The position numbers and the translations under genes were made by a program. This document shows, piece by piece, positions 9,547 through 17,241 of a stretch of DNA of 39,789 nucleotides (positions are counted from its first letter, which is position 1; every line of letters begins with the position of its first letter). Under the pieces are notes generated by a model. It did no database searches, had not been told where the DNA came from, and saw only the letters and a program-made list of their open reading frames with translations. The stretch is from Marinobacter sp. GTDB lineage: Bacteria; Pseudomonadota; Gammaproteobacteria; Pseudomonadales; Oleiphilaceae. The stretch covers positions 1 to 39,789 of the forward strand of contig NZ_JACUUB010000003.1 in assembly GCF_014859525.1 (NCBI RefSeq), read 5' to 3'.

Positions 9547-10467
9547 ATGACTGACGCTGTGTTACCCGGTAGTGGGCACGACATTCCGGCCGGCTGCCGG
9601 GAGGCACATTGGCCGCTCGATAACATCACGCTGGCTGGCCTGAGCTGGCGCACCCCCGTCGAAAACGAAGTTCACCCACCGGTGCTGATGGTGCATGGCT
9701 GGCTTGATAACGCCATGACATTTACAAGACTGGCACCAGAGCTGGCCAAACAGGCCGCAGTGCACGCCATTGACATGGCGGGTCATGGTCATTCGGGTCA
9801 TCGCGCTCCCGGTTGCGGCTATTGGTTGACGGACTATGTAGCGGACTTGAGCGAGCTGATCGATCACCACTTTCCCGAAAGCGAGCGTTACCCGTTAGAC
9901 CTGGTGGGACATTCTCTCGGTGGTATCGTATGTGCCCTGTATGCGTCGGCGTTTCCTGAGCGCGTACGGCGTTTAGTGATGATCGACAGTCTGGGGGCGC
10001 TTAGCCGGCCGGCGAAAGAAACAGTGCCCCAGCTTCGCAGAGCGTTACAGAAAAAACGGAACGGATCGGCCCCGGCAACGGTCTATCCCGATGTTGAGAC
10101 TGCTGTGAAGATTCGTGAAGGAGGGCTCAGCCCACTGAGTGCAGAGGCAGCCAGACTACTGGTGCCCCGAAACATGCGCAGCGTGGATGATGGATATGTC
10201 TGGCGGACAGACGCCCGCCTTCGGCACCCAACACCCTTAATGATGACGGAGGAGCAGGTGCAGGCGTCCCTTGCTGCCATTCAAATCCCGACTTTGTTTG
10301 TCAGGGCTGCTGAGGGTTTGCTCGCTAACCATAAGGGCCTGGATGCACGCGCCAGGCTGATCCCGAATCTCACTACAGTGGACGTTGCGGGCGGGCATCA
10401 CTGCCATCTTGATGGCAACACGGCTCCTGTCGCTAATGCAATAGAAAGGTTTTTGTTGAATGACTAA
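9547..10467 (+). CDS. alpha/beta hydrolase (SERHL/MEST-like)
   Basis: This 306-residue soluble alpha/beta hydrolase has no signal peptide. The oxyanion-hole segment is MVHGWLDNAMTF (residues 48-59), the nucleophile elbow is GHSLGG (Ser123) and the C-terminal histidine motif is GGHHCHLDGN (His284-287). An acid residue should lie near RAAEG. HHCHLD resembles the serine-hydrolase-like SERHL group, but the substrate is unknown. ATG at 9547 has AGGA ten bases upstream; the in-frame TTG at 9538 is too close to that site. It begins 12 nt after pilZ and overlaps the next gene by 8 nt, so these genes probably share a transcript. A similar hydrolase sits near prmB and aroC in Pseudomonas. Confidence 0.85.
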   Translation: MTDAVLPGSGHDIPAGCREAHWPLDNITLAGLSWRTPVENEVHPPVLMVHGWLDNAMTFTRLAPELAKQAAVHAIDMAGHGHSGHRAPGCGYWLTDYVADLSELIDHHFPESERYPLDLVGHSLGGIVCALYASAFPERVRRLVMIDSLGALSRPAKETVPQLRRALQKKRNGSAPATVYPDVETAVKIREGGLSPLSAEAARLLVPRNMRSVDDGYVWRTDARLRHPTPLMMTEEQVQASLAAIQIPTLFVRAAEGLLANHKGLDARARLIPNLTTVDVAGGHHCHLDGNTAPVANAIERFLLND

Positions 10468-11371
10468 TCGAGTGTTTGTTAACAGTCTGACGTTTTTAAC
10501 GGCGCTTATGCTTGCTGTGGTTGCGCCCGTGTCGATGGCGGCTGATCTGGGTGAGCCGATCAGAGCCTTCTCGCAGTCCAGTCTTCAGTCGACAGAGTCT
10601 ATCCGGTCGTCCGGGCACCTTGTGCTGCTCAGCCCGGTACGGGAAATTCGGGGAGAAATCCGCTCGGAAGTCATGCCTCGTCTGCCCGTCTCAGGGCAAG
10701 GCCAGCTGTTTGAAATCAATCGCGAGTCCAGTCGTGACGCGGCCCGTGAACATTATCGCCGGGAACTGCAAGCGAGGGGTGGGCAGATTCTGTTTGAGTG
10801 TTCTGGCATGGCGTGTGGTCGCAGTAACGTCTGGGCCAACCAGATCTTCCAGCAGTCAGGTTTGCTGGGCCGGGACAACGCTCAAGATTACCTGGTAAGT
10901 GCTGTAGCAGATGCAGAGGGTCAGCGATGGTTGACGCTGGTCTATACCGTCACTCGTGGCAATCTGAGGGAGTACGTTTGGGTTGAGCATCTTCAGGTGG
11001 ATGCGGGCGCAGACATTCCGGGGTTTCAGTCGGTCGCAGCCCGTATTCTGGGGCCGGTCGTGGTGCCTTGGCAAGGGGGTGTGACGGTCCGGTTTGATCT
11101 CGCTACGGCGGATCGCAGGCGGCTTGTGGAATGGGCATCTGAGGACGGGGCGGAAGTGGTGTTGGCAGCGTTCTCAACCCTCGAGTCGGGCGAAAGCCTG
11201 GATGAGGCGACGGATCGTGCAGTGTCAGCAGCGGATGCCCTGGCCGACGTTTTGGGTAAATCCGGAATTTCGCGTAGCCAGATCCGAACCCTTGCTATCG
11301 GGCCTGGCGTTCAAGTGGCTGATCCGAATCGTCAAGGCGACCGCATTGAAGTGCTGGTGATCAAGAGGTAA
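10460..11371 (+). CDS. DUF4892 family secreted/periplasmic protein
   Basis: This 303-residue protein has a Sec signal peptide: a basic start (MTNR), a hydrophobic core to about residue 25, and likely cleavage after PVSMAA. The mature N-terminal domain, with cysteines in FECSGMACGRSNVWANQIF, matches my recollection of the DUF4892 family, whose function is unknown. The last 80 or so residues, with SAADALADVLGKSGISRSQI and GDRIEVLVIKR, resemble an OmpA-like peptidoglycan-binding fold. This part is weaker. The start overlaps the hydrolase stop by 8 nt, and the patatin gene begins 5 nt after its end. Periplasm or outer-membrane association is inferred. Confidence 0.75.
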   Translation: MTNRVFVNSLTFLTALMLAVVAPVSMAADLGEPIRAFSQSSLQSTESIRSSGHLVLLSPVREIRGEIRSEVMPRLPVSGQGQLFEINRESSRDAAREHYRRELQARGGQILFECSGMACGRSNVWANQIFQQSGLLGRDNAQDYLVSAVADAEGQRWLTLVYTVTRGNLREYVWVEHLQVDAGADIPGFQSVAARILGPVVVPWQGGVTVRFDLATADRRRLVEWASEDGAEVVLAAFSTLESGESLDEATDRAVSAADALADVLGKSGISRSQIRTLAIGPGVQVADPNRQGDRIEVLVIKR

Positions 11372-11376
11372 GGGGA

Positions 11377-12585
11377 ATGACCGGGCAGGACAAGCCAGAA
11401 CCTGGCAAAGACGTTGGCAAATCGGCAGTTTCGAGCGACAACGCCCGCGTTGTTGAAGAAAGTGCCGGGCGAAAGGCTGTCCAAACGGGCAAGGGTAAAA
11501 CGGTCGCTTTGACTTTAGGCAGCGGTGGTGCCCGCGGCTATGCGCACATTGGTGCGATTGAGGTGTTGAGGGAGCGTGGTTACAACATTGTGGCTATTTC
11601 CGGGTGCTCCATGGGGGCACTGATCGGCGGTATGTTCGCCGCCGGCAAGATGCAGGAATACAAAGATTGGGTGACTGGCCTGGGTCAATTTGATGTGCTC
11701 AGGTTGCTGGATGTGACATTTACGTCCGTTGGCGCCATTCGTGGCGAAAAAGTATTTTCCATTGTCCGGGAAATTCTGGGTGATACCCGCATTGAAGATC
11801 TGCCCATTGCCTTCACCGCTGTCGCCACCGATTTATTGGCGCATAAAGAAGTCTGGTTTCAGGAAGGTCCCCTCGATCGGGCTATACGCGCGTCCATCGC
11901 CATTCCCAGTGTGGTCACGCCTCTTGTTCTGGATGGCCGGGTGTTGGTAGACGGTGCTTTGCTCAACCCGTTGCCCATTATTCCCACTATTTCTGCCCAT
12001 GCGGACCTCGTGGTGGCGGTCAACCTGAGCGGTGAAGACGAGCAGCGGCGGCGGGTGCCGGATTCGGCGTTTACCACACAAGATGACGACACGGCCATGG
12101 ATATGGACGAGTGGGTAGATGCCATTCGTGACAAAGCCTCGCGCTGGTTCGATTGGGATGCGTTGAAATCACTGACATCCCGTAAAATTGACAACGGTGA
12201 ATCTGCGGAAGAGAAAATCAGCCGAGAGATGGCGAAGAAAGCGCAGGAAAGGGAAAAGAAGGTGAGGCGCGACGAAGCCGCCAGAGTCGAGCAGGAAAAT
12301 CGTGCCAGCAAAAAAGACGATCATGAAACCATCGACTGGGACAAGCTGGGTATTGGCAAATTTGATGTGATGAACCTGACCATTGAGACCATGCAGAGCG
12401 CCCTGGTGCAATACAAAATTGCCGGCTATCCGCCCGATCTGTTGGTTAATATCCCCAAGAACGCCTCCCGAAGCTACGATTACCACAAGGCGCCGGAGCT
12501 GATTCAATTGGGGCGGCAGAGAATGGCTGCGGCTCTTGATCGTTATGAGGAGAGCCGAAGCAGCTCAGGACTGTTGTCCCTTTGA
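11377..12585 (+). CDS. patatin-like phospholipase (RssA/YlbK-type)
   Basis: This 402-residue patatin-domain protein is predicted to hydrolyse acyl esters of phospholipids. The glycine-rich oxyanion motif is LGSGGARGYAHIGA (residues 47-60), the nucleophile Ser78 lies in GCSMG, and the catalytic Asp192 lies in VDGA, so the Ser-Asp dyad is complete. About 40 polar, probably disordered residues precede the domain. A highly charged Lys/Glu-rich stretch (about 265-310) is inserted before the C-terminal part. No signal peptide or membrane helix is visible, so it is probably cytoplasmic or peripheral. It is the last gene of the apparent pilZ-hydrolase-DUF4892 run, and a promoter-like TATAAT follows before prmB. 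Confidence 0.9.
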   Translation: MTGQDKPEPGKDVGKSAVSSDNARVVEESAGRKAVQTGKGKTVALTLGSGGARGYAHIGAIEVLRERGYNIVAISGCSMGALIGGMFAAGKMQEYKDWVTGLGQFDVLRLLDVTFTSVGAIRGEKVFSIVREILGDTRIEDLPIAFTAVATDLLAHKEVWFQEGPLDRAIRASIAIPSVVTPLVLDGRVLVDGALLNPLPIIPTISAHADLVVAVNLSGEDEQRRRVPDSAFTTQDDDTAMDMDEWVDAIRDKASRWFDWDALKSLTSRKIDNGESAEEKISREMAKKAQEREKKVRRDEAARVEQENRASKKDDHETIDWDKLGIGKFDVMNLTIETMQSALVQYKIAGYPPDLLVNIPKNASRSYDYHKAPELIQLGRQRMAAALDRYEESRSSSGLLSL

Positions 12586-12598
12586 GGGGTGCACAGGC

Positions 12599-12627
12599 TG
12601 CAGGCGGTCACTTAATAGGCGTATAAT
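12599..12627 (+). promoter_or_regulatory. candidate promoter for prmB-aroC
   Basis: A perfect TATAAT lies at 12622-12627, 37 nt before the prmB start. The -35 region at the usual spacing (about 12599-12604) is poor. The position after the patatin stop is right for a promoter of the prmB-aroC transcript. Confidence 0.4.
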
Positions 12628-12663
12628 GTCGCGCTAAATGATCCTGACCAGGAAGACGCTCCA

Positions 12664-13569
12664 GTGACCAGTCCAGTTGACGATTTGCACACCATTCGTG
12701 ATTTTTTGAGGTATACCTCCTCCCGATTTGCAGCGTCGCATCTGTATTTTGGCCACGGTACGGACAATGTCTGGGACGAGGCCGTGCAATTGGTGCTGCG
12801 CAGCGTTCATCTGCCCTTAGAGAATAACAACGTGTTTCTGGACGCCCGCCTGGTGCGAGCAGAGCGCGAACTGATTGTTGAGCGTATCGAGCGTCGAATT
12901 AATGAGCGGGTGCCGATTGCCTATTTACTCGGTGAGGGGTGGTTTATGGGCATGCCGTTCAATATTGATGAGCGGGTTCTGGTACCCCGATCACCGATCG
13001 GCGAGTTGCTGGAGAATGGCCTCCAGCCTTGGTTGGGCACGCAACCAGTACAGAGAATACTCGACCTGTGCACCGGTAGTGGCTGTATTGGTATCGGTGC
13101 GGCGAGCGTATTTGACGAGGCAGAAGTTGACCTTTCCGATATCTCTGAAGACGCCCTGAAAGTGGCCGCATCCAATATTGAGCTACACGGTTTGGAAGGT
13201 CGGGTACGAGCCATACGGTCGGATGTTTTTGCCAATATTGAAGGTCAGTATGATGTCATTCTCAGCAACCCTCCGTATGTAGATGCTGAAGACATGGCAG
13301 ACATGCCTGACGAGTTTCATCACGAGCCGGCACTCGGGCTTGCCGCGGGTGTTGACGGTCTCGATATTGCTCGCCGGATCATTACCGGTGCCGCCGAGCA
13401 TCTGACCGACGACGGCTTGCTGATTGTCGAGGTCGGCAATTCCTGGGGCGCGCTGGACGACGCTTATCCGGATTTGCCGCTGACCTGGCTGGAATTCGAC
13501 AATGGTGGTGATGGGGTGTTCCTGATCACGGCCCGCGATCTGCGTGAGTGGCAGGCCGCAAAGAGCTAA
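12664..13569 (+). CDS. prmB: ribosomal protein L3 glutamine methyltransferase (PrmB)
   Basis: PrmB is an S-adenosylmethionine-dependent N5-glutamine methyltransferase that modifies ribosomal protein L3. The 301-residue protein has an N-terminal helical substrate domain, then a Rossmann methyltransferase fold. SAM motif I is LDLCTGSGCIGIGAA (about residues 137-151). The catalytic NPPY tetrad at residues 202-205 is the hallmark of the PrmB/PrmC/HemK group. YFGHGTDNVWDEA near the N-terminus points to PrmB rather than the release-factor enzyme PrmC. The start is GTG at 12664 with AGGAAG upstream. It is followed by aroC after 37 nt, as in Pseudomonas. Confidence 0.95.
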   Translation: MTSPVDDLHTIRDFLRYTSSRFAASHLYFGHGTDNVWDEAVQLVLRSVHLPLENNNVFLDARLVRAERELIVERIERRINERVPIAYLLGEGWFMGMPFNIDERVLVPRSPIGELLENGLQPWLGTQPVQRILDLCTGSGCIGIGAASVFDEAEVDLSDISEDALKVAASNIELHGLEGRVRAIRSDVFANIEGQYDVILSNPPYVDAEDMADMPDEFHHEPALGLAAGVDGLDIARRIITGAAEHLTDDGLLIVEVGNSWGALDDAYPDLPLTWLEFDNGGDGVFLITARDLREWQAAKS

Positions 13570-13606
13570 TCCTGTTTATTATAAAACCTCAATAAAGTGC
13601 TGAAAT

Positions 13607-14701
13607 ATGTCCGGAAATACATTTGGTAAACTGTTCACGGTAACCTCGTTTGGTGAAAGCCACGGGGCCGCATTGGGGTGCATCATTGACGGCTGCCCTC
13701 CGGGTCTTGAGTTGTCCGAAGCAGACATGCAGAAGGATCTCGACCGGCGCAAACCCGGTACTTCCCGGCACACCACTCAGCGGCGCGAGGCCGATGAGGT
13801 TCGCATCCTGTCCGGGGTCTTCGAGGGTAAAACCACGGGTACGCCCATCGGTCTGATCATCGAGAACACCGACCAGCGCTCCAAGGACTATTCCAAAATC
13901 TCCGAGCAGTTCCGGCCAGCGCATGCTGATTACACCTACACCCACAAGTACGGGGTTCGGGATTATCGGGGCGGTGGTCGCTCTTCGGCCCGAGAAACCG
14001 CCATGCGGGTGGCGGCCGGTGCGGTCGCCCGCAAGTTTCTGGAGCAGCGCCTGGGCATCCGCATTCGCGGGTATCTGTCGCAACTTGGTCCGATCAAGGC
14101 CGAGAAGCTGGACTGGGATCAGGTACATCAGAATCCATTTTTCTGCCCGGATGCCGACAAGGTGCCAGAGATGGAAGCCTACATGGACGCCCTGCGCAAA
14201 GAAGGCGACTCCATCGGTGCCCGCATCAACGTGGTGGCGGAAGGCGTGCCGCCGGGGCTGGGTGAACCCATCTTTGATCGTCTGGACGCAGACCTGGCAC
14301 ATGCCTTGATGAGCATCAATGCGGTCAAGGGCGTGGAGATTGGTGCCGGTTTTGGCTGCATTGATCAAAAAGGCACGGGCCACCGGGACGAAATGACACC
14401 TGAAGGGTTCTTGTCCAATCATGCGGGTGGCGTGTTGGGTGGAATCTCTTCGGGTCAGCCGATCGTCGCCAGCATTGCGTTGAAGCCAACGTCTAGCCTG
14501 CGCCTGCCTGGCCGCAGTATTGATGTTAATGGTAATCCGGTTGAGGTCATTACTACCGGGCGCCACGACCCTTGTGTCGGCATCCGTGCAACACCGATTG
14601 CCGAGGCCATGATGGCCATTGTGCTAATGGATCATTATCTGCGCCACCGAGGTCAGAATGGCGACGTAGAGGTGTCAACCCCGATTATCGGCCAGCTTTG
14701 A
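13607..14701 (+). CDS. aroC: chorismate synthase (AroC)
   Basis: AroC catalyses the last step of the shikimate pathway, converting 5-enolpyruvylshikimate 3-phosphate to chorismate with reduced FMN. The 364-residue protein has the three family signatures: [18 protein letters not shown] near residue 16, the [19 protein letters not shown] region near residue 125, and [18 protein letters not shown] near the end. Length and N-terminus ([10 protein letters not shown]) are normal. Its product feeds pabB and the tryptophan genes in this window. The TGA stop at 14699-14701 lies in the same frame as the following transporter, with no stop codon between them. Confidence 0.97.
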   Translation: MSGNTFGKLFTVTSFGESHGAALGCIIDGCPPGLELSEADMQKDLDRRKPGTSRHTTQRREADEVRILSGVFEGKTTGTPIGLIIENTDQRSKDYSKISEQFRPAHADYTYTHKYGVRDYRGGGRSSARETAMRVAAGAVARKFLEQRLGIRIRGYLSQLGPIKAEKLDWDQVHQNPFFCPDADKVPEMEAYMDALRKEGDSIGARINVVAEGVPPGLGEPIFDRLDADLAHALMSINAVKGVEIGAGFGCIDQKGTGHRDEMTPEGFLSNHAGGVLGGISSGQPIVASIALKPTSSLRLPGRSIDVNGNPVEVITTGRHDPCVGIRATPIAEAMMAIVLMDHYLRHRGQNGDVEVSTPIIGQL

Positions 14702-14716
14702 TCAGGGGGCGTCACC

Positions 14717-15874
14717 ATCTACTGGCGGCTGTCTAACCTCTATTTCTGGTTCTTTGCTCTCCTCGGAGGGCTGTTGCCCTATTGGTCCCTCTATTTAGAG
14801 GGGCAGGGTTTTTCCTATCTGCAAATTGCCACCTTGATGGCAACCATCCAGCTCACCAAAATTGTTGCGCCCAGCGTCTGGGGTTGGCTCGGCGACCGAT
14901 CGGGCCAACGGGTACGCCTGGTTCGGTTTGGCGCTATTACTGGCTCTTTGTTTTTCGCCGGCGTGTTTATGGAGCCGGGCTTCTACGGTTTGTTGGTGGT
15001 GATGCTGGCCTTCACCTTCTTCTGGAACGCCATCCTGCCGTTGTACGAAGTGATCACCCTGAGAGCACTGGGAACAAAGAAAGAAAAGTACGGCAAAGTG
15101 CGCCTGTGGGGCTCTGTCGGATTTATTGGCGCCGTTGCGGCGGTCGGTGGCGTCCTGGAGTGGGTGCCTGTTGACCGGTTGCCCTGGTTGTTGCTCCCGG
15201 TGTTTGTCGGCATTGCTGTGTCGGCCTTTTTAGTGCCGGCAGAGAAAGGAGAGCGCAAGCCGCCCGCACCCAAAGGCAGCCTGAAAGCGATCCTCAGACA
15301 TCCGGCGGTGATCACGTTTTTCCTCATGAACTTTCTGTTACAAGTGTCTCATGGCGCCTATTACACGTTTTTCAGTATCCATCTGGACCAGCACGGTTAC
15401 GGCAAACTGTCCATCGGCCTGTTGTGGTCGCTCGGGGTGCTTGCGGAGATTGGCTTGTTTCTGGTCATGCACCGTTTGTCACTCAGGTTCAGTGTGCGTC
15501 AAATTGTGATCGGAGCGCTGCTGCTGACCATGATCCGCTGGGTGCTGATTGCCGAGCTCACCAGTGTGGTGCCGGTACTGATCTTTGCCCAGCTATTGCA
15601 TGCGGCGTCTTATGGCGCACTGCATGCTATTTCTGTGCAATACATTCAGGGCTTTTTCGGAAAACACCATCATGGCCAGGGGCAGGCGCTGTACAGCGGA
15701 TTGACCTTTGGTGCTGGAGGCGCGCTGGGAGCCTGGATGTCGGGTTTCCTGGTGGAGGGGATTAGCACGTCTGCAGCGTTCTGGGGCGGCGCAATCGCAA
15801 TGGCCGTGGCCATTGTGGTTACCTGGCGTGGCCTGCAACCTTTACCCGCTGCTGATCACTCCGAGGATCACTGA
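14717..15874 (+). CDS. MFS transporter, HcaT-like (3-phenylpropionate permease family); start codon unusual
   Basis: This is a 12-helix major facilitator of the PPP/HcaT type. Its substrate is unknown; the Pseudomonas relative also follows aroC. Family features include GWLGDRSGQRVRL between helices 2 and 3, RLWGSVGFIGA in helix 5, and a histidine-rich loop (FGKHHHGQGQ). The first ordinary start codon, TTG at 14774 (MPYWSLYLEG), would remove most of helix 1. The frame is open upstream to the aroC stop and encodes a family-like first helix (IYWRLSNLYFWFFALLGGLL). At 14717 an ATC codon lies seven bases after AGGGGG, giving a 385-residue product of normal length. I place the start there, with doubt. 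The stop touches the convergent LysR stop with no gap. Confidence 0.82.
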   Translation: MYWRLSNLYFWFFALLGGLLPYWSLYLEGQGFSYLQIATLMATIQLTKIVAPSVWGWLGDRSGQRVRLVRFGAITGSLFFAGVFMEPGFYGLLVVMLAFTFFWNAILPLYEVITLRALGTKKEKYGKVRLWGSVGFIGAVAAVGGVLEWVPVDRLPWLLLPVFVGIAVSAFLVPAEKGERKPPAPKGSLKAILRHPAVITFFLMNFLLQVSHGAYYTFFSIHLDQHGYGKLSIGLLWSLGVLAEIGLFLVMHRLSLRFSVRQIVIGALLLTMIRWVLIAELTSVVPVLIFAQLLHAASYGALHAISVQYIQGFFGKHHHGQGQALYSGLTFGAGGALGAWMSGFLVEGISTSAAFWGGAIAMAVAIVVTWRGLQPLPAADHSEDH

Positions 15875-16750
15875 TCAGGTTCCGGTTTCTTCGGCTTCAA
15901 CAATTCTGAGTAACGCTCTGGCGCCGTTGCTGAGCTGTCGCCCCGACAGTGCAACGGCACCCAGTACCCGGGTGACCGGATGAGCAACCTCAAGCTCCCG
16001 CAGACTGCTGTCCAGCATGCTCACCGGCAGCACACTCCAGCCCAGGCCGACGCTGGTCATCATCTTGATGGTTTCGAGGTAGTTGGTTGGCATCAGGGGC
16101 TTCAGGGGCAGGTTGGCCTCGAGAAACAGCCGGCTGACCACACGGTAGGTGGCGGTGCTGGTATCCGGCAGCAGAGCGGGGTGCTGCGCCAGGTCATGCA
16201 GTGTGGGTTTCGCAAGGCTTGCCAAGGGGTGGTCCGTACCAATTACGAAGGCCATGGGATCTGGCCATTGCGTCAGTATCCGGAACTGCGGGTTCATGCT
16301 ATCACTAAGGGTGACGAAGGCGAGTTCGGCGTTGCGTTTGTTCATCTGTTGGTAGGCGGCGTCGGATTCCATAAATTGCAGGTCGAGGGTGACCTGGGGG
16401 TATTCCCGGCGGAATCGTCTGAGCCAGTTAGGTAGATGGTGCAGGCCGATGTGGTGGCTGGCGATGAGCTGGAGTTCGCCTTCGATGGTGTCGGCGTTCG
16501 GTGACAGGGCAAGCTTCGCGTTATGAATCTCGTCGAGTATCTTGCGAGCGTGGGGCAACAGTCGGGCGCCGGCTTCGGTGACGCGGATGTCGCGGTTGCT
16601 GCGGTCGATCAGTCGGGTACCGAGCTGGGTTTCCAGGGCGGCCAGGCGTTTGCTGATCGCCGGCTGTGTTAAGTGCAGCGTTTCGGCGGCTTCGGAAAAG
16701 GAGCCTTGGTCGACGATGGTCAGGAAGGCTTTGAGTGCGTTTGAATCCAT
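15875..16750 (-). CDS. LysR-type regulator, divergent from leuC
   Basis: This 291-residue LysR-family transcription factor has the helix-turn-helix at residues 1-60 (GSFSEAAETLHLTQPAISKRLAALE) and an effector-binding domain from about 90. Its location upstream of, and divergent to, the leuCDB operon matches Pseudomonas gene order. Control of leucine synthesis is therefore the simplest inference, not a demonstrated role. A perfect inverted repeat at 17160-17180 in front of leuC is a candidate binding site. The ATG start at 16750 is about 40 nt from a large palindromic element, so this regulator and leuC are separated by an unusually long 491-nt region. Its stop codon abuts that of the MFS gene. 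Confidence 0.9.
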   Translation of the reverse strand: MDSNALKAFLTIVDQGSFSEAAETLHLTQPAISKRLAALETQLGTRLIDRSNRDIRVTEAGARLLPHARKILDEIHNAKLALSPNADTIEGELQLIASHHIGLHHLPNWLRRFRREYPQVTLDLQFMESDAAYQQMNKRNAELAFVTLSDSMNPQFRILTQWPDPMAFVIGTDHPLASLAKPTLHDLAQHPALLPDTSTATYRVVSRLFLEANLPLKPLMPTNYLETIKMMTSVGLGWSVLPVSMLDSSLRELEVAHPVTRVLGAVALSGRQLSNGARALLRIVEAEETGT

Positions 16751-16792
16751 GAATTGTGCTCGCCGTCATTCGTGCTGCTGAGTTTGGTGGAA

Positions 16793-16906
16793 GGAGCCGC
16801 TTCACTGCCCCCCTCCCAAAAAACGCTACGAGCACATCCATGTGCGCTTCGCTCCGGCCATCCATGGCCTCCGAGATTTTTGGGAGGGGGGCAGTGAAGC
16901 AGCTCC
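16793..16906 (-). repeat. palindromic element A (30-bp arms, 54-nt core)
   Basis: The left arm at 16793-16822 pairs with the right arm at 16877-16906 over 30 bp with one mismatch (position 16798). The arms contain the GC-rich word CACTGCCCCCCTCCCAAAAA and its complement. The 54-nt core (16823-16876) contains smaller hairpins: GCACAT/ATGTGC and GGCCAT/ATGGCC, each with a 2-nt loop. The core, read on the minus strand, aligns without gaps to the core of element B at 36 of 54 positions, while the arms of the two elements are unrelated. The strand given is that of the shared core. It could be a member of a genome-wide repeat family; its origin is unknown. Confidence 0.85.
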
Positions 16907-16964
16907 GCTCACAATGGTGTGTGCGGTCTGGAAAAGCTTTGCGGAATCCTCGGCCAATGTTCGG

Positions 16965-17082
16965 GCGCGTCCGGATAGGGAGGAGCTTTTCAAAACCGTT
17001 GAGGGCCATGGACGGCCCGAAACGAGCCTACAGGGACGTACTTGTGGCGTGTTTTGAAAAGCTCCTCCCTATCTGGACGTGC
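16965..17082 (+). repeat. palindromic element B (32-bp arms, 54-nt core)
   Basis: The left arm at 16965-16996 pairs with the right arm at 17051-17082 over 32 bp with two mismatches. The arms contain GATAGGGAGGAGCTTTTCAA-type sequence and its complement. The core at 16997-17050 is 54 nt, exactly as in element A, and homologous to it in the opposite orientation. It keeps the GGGCC/GGCCC hairpin but has lost most pairing of the second internal hairpin. It lies about 160 nt before leuC, upstream of the predicted leuC promoter. Confidence 0.85.
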
Positions 17083-17159
17083 TTGGTACCGATGATCAAG
17101 TCTGCTCCAACAACGACGATCTTAGTCAGATAACAGATGGGAATGCAACGAATGACAAA

Positions 17160-17195
17160 CATGAATTGAGGTTATTCATGGCAGCGGAGTAAGAT
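17160..17195 (+). promoter_or_regulatory. candidate leuC promoter with overlapping LysR-type operator
   Basis: CATGAAT (17160-17166) and ATTCATG (17174-17180) form a perfect 7-bp inverted repeat with a 7-nt centre, the spacing typical of LysR-type boxes. It overlaps a -35-like TTGAGG (17166-17171), which is 18 nt from a -10-like TAAGAT (17190-17195). Each hexamer matches consensus at four of six positions. The leuC ATG follows 46 nt later. Binding by the adjacent LysR protein is an inference. Confidence 0.5.
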
Positions 17196-17241
17196 GGTAC
17201 TTCAAAGAGCACACACAGAAACCCCCAGAGAGAGAGCAACC

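Larger units (their letters stand above)
16751..17241. other. lysR-leuC intergenic region with two palindromic elements
   Basis: This 491-nt divergent intergenic region has no recognised gene. About 290 nt of it consists of two related palindromic elements (16793-16906 and 16965-17082, annotated separately). The remaining leuC-proximal part contains a perfect 7-bp inverted repeat and a promoter-like sequence. Open frames cross the elements on both strands, but none has a family I recognise. No leader peptide with repeated leucine codons is present, so classical leu attenuation is not supported. Confidence 0.75.

Noticed and set aside
13589..14566. A 325-codon open frame opposite aroC
   Set aside because: It mirrors the aroC coding region, lacks any protein family signal, and the aroC frame is intact.
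16521..17009. A 162-codon minus-strand open frame running from the lysR 5' end through element A, considered as a new gene
   Set aside because: Half of it is antisense-frame overlap with lysR and the rest is repeat sequence. It is treated as part of the repeat observation, not as a gene.
16793..17082. Interpreting the palindromes as a CRISPR array or as ordinary intrinsic terminators
   Set aside because: There are only two units, in opposite orientation, with no regular direct repeats or spacers. The 54-nt conserved cores are too long and too conserved for terminator loops.
17083..17241. A leu leader-peptide attenuator before leuC
   Set aside because: The short frames there contain no run of leucine codons, and no terminator/antiterminator pair is visible.
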